Below, piece after piece: positions 55,531 through 63,670 of a stretch of DNA of 64,000 bases. The DNA is from Plasmopara viticola. Lineage: Eukaryota > Oomycota > Peronosporomycetes > Peronosporales > Peronosporaceae. The stretch covers positions 204,454-268,453 of the forward strand of contig MBPM02000095.1 in the NCBI GenBank assembly GCA_001695595.3, given 5' to 3'. The notes below the pieces were generated by a model that saw only the letters and a program-made list of their open reading frames with translations, had not been told where the DNA came from and searched no databases. The stretch's first letter is position 1; each line of letters begins with the position of its first letter. Made by a program: the position numbers and the translations under genes.

Positions 55531-57795
55531 TTATACTCGGGTTTGGGTTTGCCCCCCATCGAGTGTACAATCTTGTAGTAAGGCTGCAACCGACGTCTTG
55601 AGAATTGAAGGCTTGAGGTAGCAAATTTTAACTTGCGTTCCAAGTACCTTTTCTAGCTCATCGGTCAGTAAAATAGACCGTAGTCTGCTTCTTGAATGTT
55701 CATTTGGGTCGTATTGACTTTGAAATCCACAGGTGCTGTGGTTGACGCTTTCATGTTGACGTAGTGTCGTCGAGCGCCTGTCTGAACAGCGGTTGTAGTG
55801 TTCTCGGACTATATCCTCGGTCAAGTAGCCGTGCATAGAGTTGTTTGACGATTCGTTTGAAGTCACGAAACCGAACATTATGTTTGCGGCATTTCCGACA
55901 TTGCCAATGATTAGTCCTTTGAGAACAGGGCGCTATTAGCAGGAATGTACATGTATAGATACAGAGCTCTTCGATATGTTCGTGTGCATATCCTTTGTTT
56001 GTCCCGAATGCTTCGTAGATCTAGAAACACAGCTTCATCTTTGTTGATAGACCTTGCAAATAGTACCTTGGACTGTCGGGTGGATGTTGCTAACATGCGC
56101 TGGAAGCTATATAGCCCGGCGTTAGGACTTCACAATTTGAAGAGGTTATCGATGTGGCGTTCGTAGTAAACTACAAGTCGTGAGATCTGTAAGGAGAACC
56201 TCTTCGATGTGAGCCGCGTAAAGGGAAGTCAATGCCACCGGTGTTCCCATAGCCGTTCCACGTAGTTGGCGCCAGCATGAGTCCCCAAATAGTAATTATT
56301 ATGCATTGTTACTTGGAGTCCAGACAGAATTGCGTTTCCCATGGATGATCCTGTTTACGTTCCGCGAATTCTTTGATAGCGTTGATGAACGAAATATTTG
56401 TGTAGAGAAATTCTACGTCAATAGTGATCAACAGAGGATCAGGGGGGCGTATCAAGTCGGGGAAGTCTGTCAAAAGCTGGTCTGAGTTGCCTATATAGGA
56501 TTAGTGGACCTATAAAAGGGTTAAAGTTGAAAATCTAACCACGTTGAAAGTCCTTCTAGTATACTTGCGCTATCGGATACAATGGGTCGAATAAGGGTTT
56601 GTTTTGTGTATTTTTGCCAATTCGTATAAGACATTTAACCTTGACTCGTCTACTTTCACCACAATGATCCATGGTGCATCCCAGTCAGTACGATACGCAT
56701 TTGTCTTTGCCATGTTTCTGTACCAAGTGCGAACTTTTGTCCGCACAAGCCGGGTTAATGCTTCGACTGGAGCGCATTGCAGCTCGTATATTGAATTATC
56801 TGAAAGATGGTCAATACACAGTCTAACATAATGCTCCGTTGTAAAAAGAGCCGGCCCTAAGTTCTTATCAGTAAGGACTACTTTAAGATCTGGGCGGCTT
56901 CTTAGGAGCTGAAACGTGTTCCATTGTCTCGAGTTAAGGTTCCTGAGTTTCCTCGGTTCCCATGTCTCGCGACTAATGTTGTCTTGAACACGTGTGAGTA
57001 TCGTTTCGATTGAAGCCGGTGCTGGTTTCGGTTGAAACGATGGGTTCGGAACATAAATCTTGCGATTATATGATCCTTGATGGTTCCCAAACTGTGCGGA
57101 GAGGCGAACTTTCCGTATGAAGTCTGGGAGTGCAGCATGAAGATCGGGCGGTCGGATAGGTCGAGGGGTCGGGCAGAATCTTAGGTTAAGACCCAGTAAG
57201 CGGTTCAGAGCAGGAGGAGTAGCAACTGCAGAAGGAACTAAATTATGAGAAGCTAAGTTCTTTGCATAGCTATTAATCTCCCTAGTACTGCGACTAGCAA
57301 ATAGTGCCAGCGCATTCCTACTATCTGCCCTGTCTACTTGGATCGGGTCTTGCCTTTCGCGTTCCGCGCGCCTTTCTGCTTGTTGTTTTTTCCTGAATTC
57401 GACTTGGTGGGCGGCTTTCCGGACTTGGCGAGACCGATAGCGTCCGCTTTTCCGTTTGCGCGTAGCCTTTCCTGTTGAGGCTTTGCCGATTTCCTCGGCT
57501 GCTGGGACATTGCAGTCTTCGTTTTGCGCCGATTGGTGCCCCTTTGGCGACCGGCGCTGTCGTTTAACGCTGTCTTGAGCCGTGACACTTGATTGTTCAG
57601 TGGTCGCAGCTTCTGTTGGATGCATTTGTTAACGAGCTTCTGGGCAGAGGTTGCCATGGGCGTTTCCGATCCAATATTCATGGCTGTCGCTCGTTTGGCC
57701 TCCTTCGCGGCTTTAGCCTGCTCCATAATGACTTGTTTCATCGCTAAATCGTAGCGAAGTTGAGTCGATCGTGTGTTGGGAAGGGCCTTGGCCAT
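55531..57795 (-). pseudogene. Dead Penelope-like element with ORF1 and full-length RT remains (relic B)
   Basis: Minus strand, 5' to 3': an ORF1 C-terminal part (57795-57334, Ala/Lys-rich then basic, layout as in the intact element); RT N-terminal region (57625-56570) with NRLLGLNLRFCPTP, KIYVPNPSFQP, VVLTDKNLGPALFTTEHY and YELAKIHKTNP; after a frame break LLITIDVEFLYTNISF (~56445-56390, catalytic-Asp block); YYERHIDNLFKL (56167-56132), where the YIDD box has become HIDN; AVFLDLRSIRDKQRI; and the thumb region (55878-55531, LKPSILKTSVAALL). The RT frame overlaps ORF1 in the -1 relation and shares the slippery heptamer A AAA AAC at 57391-57385. Dead by frame breaks and by the mutated catalytic box. 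No GIY-YIG domain follows. Confidence 0.88.
57385..57391 (-). promoter_or_regulatory. Slippery heptamer A AAA AAC in relic B
   Basis: On the minus strand the ORF1 codons GGA AAA AAC place the heptamer in the X XXY YYZ phase (codon AAA starts at 57390, 405 nt from the ORF1 ATG at 57795). The -1 frame continues QQAERRAERERQDP into RT. Conserved with the site at 62287-62281 although the surrounding sequence has diverged. Confidence 0.8.
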
Positions 57796-58732
57796 AAGGA
57801 AGTCAGTGACGTCAGTGACCGTTATCGAGTTTTGTCCATTATGAGAAGTAATTGCACTTTTTCATGGCGGTCCCGATGGCAAGAAAAGGTGGAAACATCT
57901 ATACAAAAAGAAATTATCTCTTAGATTGCATTTACAGATAACATCTCAAGTTCGTTTTAAAGTATGTTCAGTTCAGCGATCGTTCAGTGTGAATGGTTTC
58001 TGCCAACGACATTTCGTTTTCGACGATTACTCATTGAACTGGGCGCGCAAAGTTGCAGCGCTATCAGTATTTTCGAGCTCTTTAGACACGTTTAAGAAAA
58101 TCTTAGCGGGGCCCAACTCAAGGCGTGGAAGAGCCAGGAGTCGATGATGCTCACCGCGTTTTGTGGCGAACTGCGGCGAGTCGGATTACTCGGATCCAAT
58201 CTTTAGTGTAATAATCTAGGTTCAGGCTAGACTAACCCTTAACCCTAGGCGTAACAGCCGGCTGTTTCGTGCACAGTGTGTTATTTGTCTCGGTCGACCG
58301 GTCGGCTCTGTTGGACGTTGGTCGTGAATCTTGACTTGAAGCCGGTCGTTCTGTTGTCGGCCGGCTGACTTGATCGGGTCTTTTGGATCCTGTTCTTGTC
58401 CGTCGGGTCTTGGTCGGGTCCGTCGGATGCCAACAACCTTTTGACGTATTGCCGTACTTATGTCACGTTTTATGTTGAATATAGGAGCGGACGAAGAACT
58501 ATATCCTTACTCTGACGCGAAGCTAAAGGATTACAACTTCTAGCACCTTTTTCCCGAAACATTTCCATTTTTACGTAAACCACGGCACTATTGTTGTTGG
58601 ATACGGAGACGCACTAGGTTCCAATATCCAGTGTGCTAATCACTCACACTCCTGTGTGCCCCCAGAGTCAAACTTTACTTATTGGATACACCTTTCCGCA
58701 AGTGGAAACTCCGATTAGCGTTAAAATATATT
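57796..58732. other. Subtelomeric GC-variable region, no gene
   Basis: 58200-58450 is rich in GGTCGG/CCGGTCGG motifs and holds the palindrome AACAGCCGGCTGTT (58254-58267). Ends at the internal telomeric array. Confidence 0.4.
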
Positions 58733-59080
58733 TCAGGGTTTAGGGTAAAGGGTAAAGGGTTTAGGGTTTAGGGTTTAGAGTTTAGAGTTTAGGGTTTAGG
58801 GTTTAGGGTTTAGGGTTTAGGGATAGAGTTTAGGGTTTAGGGTTTAGGGTTTAGGGTTTAGGGTTTAGGGTTTAGGGTTTAGGGTTTAGGGTTTAGGGTT
58901 TAGGGTTTTAGGGTTTAGGGTTTAGGGTTTAGGGTTTAGGGTTTAGGGTTTAGGGTTTAGGGTTTAGGGTTTAGGGTTTAGGGTTTAGGGTTTAGGGTTT
59001 AGGGTTTAGGGTTTAGGGTTTAGGGTTTAGGGTTTAGGGTTTAGGGTTTAGGGTTTAGGGTTTAGGGTTTAGGGTTTAGG
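58733..59080 (+). repeat. Internal telomeric array (TTTAGGG)n
   Basis: About 348 bp of TTTAGGG, some fifty units, with variant units (TAAAGGG, TTTAGAG, one TTTTAGGG) mostly at the left edge. G-strand orientation is the same as the terminal array, so this is a former chromosome end buried by later additions rather than an inverted fusion. Confidence 0.97.
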
Positions 59081-59654
59081 GTGGAGTCTACCGAGGCAGA
59101 CATAGTTCACCTTCCCTTTGAAAACCAATGTATGTAAAAACACGTATCTCAAAGGAAATTCAAATGTGAACTTAACCTTTCGGCTGGGAGGCCTTCATCA
59201 GTGAGAAATACCCACGTGTAATTACGATTATTATCAGCCACTCATTTTTAAGCGGGCTTGAAATAAACGCTTAAATCACATACAATTTAAACGTCATACC
59301 GTAAATCAGATTCCTGGGAAAATTTGACGCAGAATGATATTTTTCTCGAAATTTCTGAGATAAAAATCATTAAGTACCAATAAGAAGTACAAAAGTAACA
59401 AACTTCTGTATCGACCAAATCGACACAATTTCGTCACAATTAACCAAATATGGGTTCAAAGAACCAAATTTGGACAGGACTAATGTGTCCCAAATGAGTA
59501 ACAAATTTGATACCAAATCACAATTTTGGTTGCAAATGACTTTATTTGTTACCGAAAAAGGAGAGTGAAGGTCACTCGGAATGATGGTCATTATATAAGA
59601 TTCCAGGGTGTGACACTATGAAAGAGTGACAGTGAATAATTTTTAGAGGTAATG
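59081..59654 (-). mobile_element. 5'-end fragment of the telomeric Penelope-like element (leader copy L)
   Basis: Near-identical to 63098-63670, with a 1-base difference seen (GTGTCCC versus GTGTCC near 59486). It contains the 5' leader, the hammerhead motif and the first codons of ORF1 (MSASVDST), then runs directly into telomeric repeats on its left. On its right it is followed by about two telomeric units and then the 3' end of the full-length element. It is best read as a separate, 3'-truncated insertion, though a tandem pseudo-LTR is the alternative. Confidence 0.88.
59140..59219 (-). ncRNA. Hammerhead ribozyme motif, type I (copy L)
   Basis: Sequence identical to the copy at 63157-63236; see that entry for the fold. 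The conserved core CTGATGA is at 59201-59195 and GAAA at 59181-59178 on the minus strand. Confidence 0.72.
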
Positions 59655-59667
59655 GGTTTAGGGTTTA

Positions 59668-59692
59668 GGCCCGGATATAAAATACCCGGGCC
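59668..59692 (-). other. GC-rich hairpin at the element's 3' terminus
   Basis: GGCCCGG (59668-59674) and CCGGGCC (59686-59692) form a perfect 7-bp stem around an 11-base AT-rich loop (ATATAAAATAC). It lies exactly at the junction with telomeric repeats, so it would be the 3' end of the RNA template and may help RT recognition (inference). Confidence 0.7.
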
Positions 59693-60211
59693 CGAAGTCA
59701 CTGTCTCAAAATAGTGTCATAGTTAAGTAATCGTCAATAATATTAATAATATCGTCTATTGATAAAATTTTGTATTAATAATATTTTGTATTAATAACTT
59801 TTTTTATTAATAATATTTTTAATAATATTTTTGAAGTCCAGAAATTACGAATTGTACGTGAGGGTCCACGGGCAGGTATAGGTACAAGACGATATCACTG
59901 TATTTAAATATACACTGACGGTAACTTCCCACTACGGGTAAGTAAAACCAAGGTAATTATTCGATGGGCTCCTAAAAAGTGCTACCGAACCTATGATCTA
60001 AAGTATTGGTCTTCCCTGCCCGGGATCAATATTTTAGTGAGGTCCAGCGCGGTCCGGGATTGGGAATCGGTAGATATTACGCCAGTGTGGTACGCTATCT
60101 TTACGATACGGGTCGTACATTGGTCGATAATATGGGGTAAAACCCAATTTTATCGACCACTTGCGACCTAGCTGCACAGAGTGATATCACCGATTCATTC
60201 TTTTAACTAGT
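59693..60211 (-). other. 3' UTR of the telomeric PLE
   Basis: About 520 bp with no open frame of note. Contains an AT-rich tract of TTAATAATATT-type repeats (59733-59836). No endonuclease-coding sequence. Confidence 0.75.
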
Positions 60212-61993
60212 TTATATTTTATGGTAAAGTTCTTTAGCATTAGGCTTAAAAGTACTTGGTATTTTAGCTCGTACCAAAATATTGCCAAGATTTGGTGGTC
60301 GCTTATAACAAATAAGTAACCGACCTAATTTTTTCTTTATAGTTAAAAGACGTAATTGACGAAAATTTAAGAAGTGTTTTAAAGATGCACGACAGGGACC
60401 ATTAGGATTATAAGTAATCTTAAAAGGTAAAATTCTGTTGTTGTCATTAGAAACACTATGTGAACATTTACATTTATTATAAGCTTTCTCAAACTGAAGT
60501 TTGAGAAATTTAGCAGGGAATCCACGAGTACGCAATCTAGCATACAAAAGCCGAATGATCGTTAAAAAGTCATGGCGTCGTGAATTTTGACTAAAATAAG
60601 TGCGGATTAAACCGGTTATAAGCCCCGAAAATGTATCAGGCGGGTGGGCGCTGGATGGGGTAGGATATAAATATAGATTTAACGCTTTTTGAAATGTTCT
60701 GGTGTGTATGATGTTATCAGAGATCGTAAGGGTGAGATCTAAGAAATCTACCGTAAGTGGTAATGTAGTCATATCAATATCAGTGATACGACTAGTCGGT
60801 GACCAAGAGACACCGGGAAAGGTACGGTACATCATTGCAATAAAGCGGTTAAAATACCACGGTTGATCTGGATTAAATCGAAAAATGTGGAAAACATCGT
60901 CTATATAGCGAGTATAAAACACTAATTCGGATTTAAACATTGGGAATATTACGTTAAGTTCATAATATCCCAGGTAAAGGTTCGCATAACTGGGTGCGAC
61001 GGGTGTACCCATAGCTGCACCATGAGTTTGGCGCCAAAAAGTATCACCAAATTCAAACCAATTATGAGTCATGAGGAGTTTTAACCCTTCAAGAATGATA
61101 TCGCGGTATTTATCGTCGCGGAGCCACCAAGAGATGGCTAAAAAACCTTTATCGTTTGGTATGGAAGTATAAAGTGTTTGGGCATCCCAAGACACAAGAA
61201 AACAGCCAGTAGGCAACGTTAAAGATTTTAATTGACTGAGTAACTCTTTAGAGCTGGTTAATATATGGCTACACCGTTTAATATAAGGTTGTAACATAAA
61301 GTCTAACCATTTGGAAAGTCCGTGAAACGGCGAGTTAACAGAGGAAACAATGGGGCGGAGACCCATTGGAGATTTATGGATTTTTGGCATGCCATAAAAT
61401 CTAGCGGGTACAGTTGTATCCAAATTATAAGTGACGATCTTAAGATCGCGTATTAATTCTGGAAAGCGTTTAACTGCTCGAGAATGCCAATTAGTAATCA
61501 TTCTACGAAGACCGCGGATAGGTAATGATGTGGCGTAAGAATACACATCATTTGATTTAAGATGGAGAAGACACCATCTTATATATTGTTCAGTGTTCAT
61601 GACAGCAGGACCGAGGTTTTTATCTGTCGCCATAAATTTAAACGATTTATTATTCCGAAGGTCCGAAATAAGCTTACGTTGTTGATAATTAAGATTTTTA
61701 CGTTTACGAAACTTAAAGATCTTAATGCTTTCTACCAATTTTTCTTTTGTATTAAGTAAAAACTGTGAAAATAATTTATCCGAGAGTTCTGGTGGTTGCC
61801 AGGATGGATTGGGTACATAAATTTGTTTATTATATGTACCGCTGCTTTTAAACAAAGTATTGATTTTAATACTGCGGATAAGCTGGTCAATAGATGTCTG
61901 ATATTCACAATAGGGGCGTTTAGCCAGTGAAGGTGTAGGACAGAATTTTAGATTTAAACCTAAAAGTTGAGTAAGGCCGTTTGGTAGGCTCAT
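60212..61993 (-). CDS. Penelope-like reverse transcriptase (ORF2 portion)
   Basis: 593 codons from the first ATG in frame, but the frame is open for 96 more codons upstream, back to the frameshift site at 62281, and that upstream part (RRSHWAKQAQARRRFFRKQK...) resembles the same position in relic B. The real product is thus probably an ORF1-RT fusion. RT motifs in order: LLGLNLKFCPTPS; QIYVPNPSWQPP; TDKNLGPAVMNTEQYIRWCL; the PLE-specific FYGMPKIHKSPMGLRPIVSS; WLDFMLQP; FLVSWDAQTLYTSIP (first catalytic Asp); GAAMGTPVAPSYANLYLGYY; FYTRYIDDVFHIFRF (YIDD catalytic pair); VDFLDLTLT; and a thumb ending LLICYKRPPNLGNILVRAKI. It stops ~12 residues later, where canonical Penelope elements go on into a GIY-YIG nuclease. 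All catalytic residues look intact. It would copy the element RNA onto chromosome ends. Confidence 0.95.
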   Translation of the reverse strand: MSLPNGLTQLLGLNLKFCPTPSLAKRPYCEYQTSIDQLIRSIKINTLFKSSGTYNKQIYVPNPSWQPPELSDKLFSQFLLNTKEKLVESIKIFKFRKRKNLNYQQRKLISDLRNNKSFKFMATDKNLGPAVMNTEQYIRWCLLHLKSNDVYSYATSLPIRGLRRMITNWHSRAVKRFPELIRDLKIVTYNLDTTVPARFYGMPKIHKSPMGLRPIVSSVNSPFHGLSKWLDFMLQPYIKRCSHILTSSKELLSQLKSLTLPTGCFLVSWDAQTLYTSIPNDKGFLAISWWLRDDKYRDIILEGLKLLMTHNWFEFGDTFWRQTHGAAMGTPVAPSYANLYLGYYELNVIFPMFKSELVFYTRYIDDVFHIFRFNPDQPWYFNRFIAMMYRTFPGVSWSPTSRITDIDMTTLPLTVDFLDLTLTISDNIIHTRTFQKALNLYLYPTPSSAHPPDTFSGLITGLIRTYFSQNSRRHDFLTIIRLLYARLRTRGFPAKFLKLQFEKAYNKCKCSHSVSNDNNRILPFKITYNPNGPCRASLKHFLNFRQLRLLTIKKKLGRLLICYKRPPNLGNILVRAKIPSTFKPNAKELYHKI

Positions 61994-62124
61994 ACTAGAA
62001 GTAAGGTCATGAAATGCTAAATTTGTCGTACGAACATTAAATGTGAAAATTGGACGATCACCAAAAAGACGTAATACGTTCGATTTAGTGGAAGACTTAA
62101 GCTTTATTAGTTGATTTTTATCTA

Positions 62125-63120
62125 CTAATTGTGTCCGCGCTTTGAGTGCTTGTTTAGCTTGGCGTTTCTGTTTCCGGAAGAAACGGCGGCGTGCTTGCGC
62201 TTGTTTGGCCCAGTGCGAACGACGCTGGCGCCGGACGCGGGTTTTTTGCTGGGTTTTGGGACTTTCGACCCAGCCTGGCGGTTTTTTGGCTGTTTGCTAT
62301 TTTTCCGCTTGGGTTGATTGGGACTTTTAGAAAGACCTCGAATCATAGTCTCAAGTTTTTTGAACTTGTCATTAGCCACTTGATGAACCAAATTTTTGAT
62401 TTTGGTTTCATCAGGAAGACCCATTTCGGTGTCTTCAGCCACAGCCCTTTTAGCCGCTAAAGCTTGGGCTTTAATGGTTTTGAGTGCCATGCGATCATTT
62501 AGACCGTCAAGGTATTCAGACCACTTATTGTGATATTTCTGATAGGCCAACTCTATCAGATAGGGAAAATGGAACTCGCCGGTATACCGACCGCAGAACT
62601 TAGTTTCCCTCCCAAGAACGATTGCTCGTGATAATGGGAAAGTTGGGTATGACGCATTTTGTTGTGCATCAAATAGAAGACATATCGAGTTTAAAACTTC
62701 GGTGTCTAAATTCCCAAACATGATATTGAGAGTTTTGAGCTCCTCACGTTGCACATGTAAAGCGATTTGAGTCGCCTTTTTCATGTACGTCGTTTTGATT
62801 TGCTCAAAATACTCACTCTGAATTTTTACAAATTCAGAGTCCATTTCTCGCAAGTTGTCAGAAAATGACATTTCATGCGAGATTTGGAGAGACTTGGGAC
62901 AAGTACCGTTGGTATCATGTTCCACTAATGTCTCAATAGCCTTTCTCTTGGACTTAATACGTCCGTTGAGAGTGACTTTCTTCCGAAAGGAGGCAGTAAT
63001 ATGCTCATCCAGGAAGGTTGGCAGCGCAATCAACGGAGGGTTCATAGGCCTCACCGGATCGCAGCTTGAATCAACGGGAAGTTGATTAGGGTTTAGGGTG
63101 GAGTCTACCGAGGCAGACAT
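62125..63120 (-). CDS. ORF1 protein of the telomeric Penelope-like element
   Basis: 331 codons from the ATG at 63120 (MSASVDSTLNPNQLPVDSS). The residues TLNPN are encoded by CCCTAAACCCTAAT, i.e. C-strand telomere repeat. The middle is predicted mostly helical (FKKLETMIRGL; TYMKKATQIALHVQREELKT); the C-terminal ~70 residues are very basic (KRKNSKQPKNRQ; KPSKKPASG; KRKH), suggesting nucleic-acid binding. No known enzymatic domain recognised. A homologous C-terminal half (LVNKCIQQKLRPLNN versus LVHQVANDKFKKLET) exists in relic B, so ORF1 is an old, kept part of this lineage. Codon 280 lies at the slippery site. Translation to the stop at 62125 gives ORF1 alone; -1 slippage gives a ~969-residue fusion with RT. 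Role inferred: RNA binding and/or telomere recruitment. Confidence 0.85.
   Translation of the reverse strand: MSASVDSTLNPNQLPVDSSCDPVRPMNPPLIALPTFLDEHITASFRKKVTLNGRIKSKRKAIETLVEHDTNGTCPKSLQISHEMSFSDNLREMDSEFVKIQSEYFEQIKTTYMKKATQIALHVQREELKTLNIMFGNLDTEVLNSICLLFDAQQNASYPTFPLSRAIVLGRETKFCGRYTGEFHFPYLIELAYQKYHNKWSEYLDGLNDRMALKTIKAQALAAKRAVAEDTEMGLPDETKIKNLVHQVANDKFKKLETMIRGLSKSPNQPKRKNSKQPKNRQAGSKVPKPSKKPASGASVVRTGPNKRKHAAVSSGNRNAKLNKHSKRGHN
62248..62287 (-). promoter_or_regulatory. Programmed -1 ribosomal frameshift signal
   Basis: Minus strand: heptamer A AAA AAC at 62287-62281, in the correct phase of ORF1 (codon AAA starts at 62286, 834 nt after the A of the ATG); spacer CGCCAG (62280-62275); then a perfect 7-bp hairpin, GCTGGGT (62274-62268) pairing with ACCCAGC (62254-62248) around a 13-nt loop that contains CCC able to pair elsewhere. 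The -1 frame has a TAG 12 nt upstream of the heptamer and is then open without interruption through the whole RT. All elements have canonical size and spacing. Confidence 0.88.
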
Positions 63121-63670
63121 AGTTCACCTTCCCTTTGAAAACCAATGTATGTAAAAACACGTATCTCAAAGGAAATTCAAATGTGAACTTAACCTTTCGG
63201 CTGGGAGGCCTTCATCAGTGAGAAATACCCACGTGTAATTACGATTATTATCAGCCACTCATTTTTAAGCGGGCTTGAAATAAACGCTTAAATCACATAC
63301 AATTTAAACGTCATACCGTAAATCAGATTCCTGGGAAAATTTGACGCAGAATGATATTTTTCTCGAAATTTCTGAGATAAAAATCATTAAGTACCAATAA
63401 GAAGTACAAAAGTAACAAACTTCTGTATCGACCAAATCGACACAATTTCGTCACAATTAACCAAATATGGGTTCAAAGAACCAAATTTGGACAGGACTAA
63501 TGTGTCCAAATGAGTAACAAATTTGATACCAAATCACAATTTTGGTTGCAAATGACTTTATTTGTTACCGAAAAAGGAGAGTGAAGGTCACTCGGAATGA
63601 TGGTCATTATATAAGATTCCAGGGTGTGACACTATGAAAGAGTGACAGTGAATAATTTTTAGAGGTAATG
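63098..63670 (-). repeat. 5' leader of the PLE (leader copy R)
   Basis: Repeats 59081-59654. Both copies end at the same base (TTAGAGGTAATG) before telomeric repeats, so the 5' terminus is the same in two insertions and is probably the transcript start. Includes the ORF1 ATG (63120). Confidence 0.9.
63157..63236 (-). ncRNA. Hammerhead ribozyme motif, type I (copy R)
   Basis: Minus strand: ACACGT...TCTCA, then CTGATGA (63218-63212), stem-loop II (GGC, loop CTCCCA, GCC, with one extra A after the core), GAAA (63198-63195), stem III (AGG...AAGTTC, loop ACATTT, GAATTT...CCT, with a TT bulge), cleavage triplet CTT (ending at 63169), then TGAGA T ACGTGT closing stem I (TCTCA/TGAGA and ACACGT/ACGTGT around an asymmetric internal loop). 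All conserved core residues are present. Predicted cut between 63169 and 63168, 48 nt before the ORF1 ATG. Hammerheads are established in PLE leaders and pseudo-LTRs. Deviations: CUU rather than GUC at the cleavage site and the extra A at stem II. Confidence 0.74.

Larger units (their letters stand above)
59655..63670 (-). mobile_element. Coding-intact, endonuclease-deficient Penelope-like element inserted at the telomere
   Basis: Minus-strand order from the distal side: 5' leader (63670-63121) with hammerhead motif; ORF1 (63120-62125); RT in the -1 frame (to 60212); 3' UTR (60211 to about 59668) with an AT-rich tract and a terminal GC hairpin. The left boundary is attached to GGGTTTAGGGTTTAGG (telomeric) and the right boundary to the terminal telomere. 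The 3' end faces the chromosome interior. This is the orientation produced when a G-rich telomeric overhang primes cDNA synthesis from the RNA 3' end, as established for telomere-associated PLEs (Athena and relatives in rotifers, fungi, stramenopiles and plants). No GIY-YIG nuclease motif is seen between the RT end and the 3' terminus. Confidence 0.92.

Noticed and set aside
59733..59836. TTAATAATATT repeats as a possible CRISPR-like or centromeric array
   Set aside because: Irregular AT-rich simple sequence in the PLE 3' UTR without unique spacers.
62241..62247. A second AAAAAAC on the minus strand as the frameshift site
   Set aside because: It is out of phase with ORF1 codons; only 62287-62281 has the X XXY YYZ phase.
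59081..63670. Leader duplication as ordinary LTRs of an LTR retrotransposon
   Set aside because: The RT is Penelope-type, there is no integrase or RNase H, the left copy ends in telomeric repeats inside ORF1, and two telomeric units separate it from the element.
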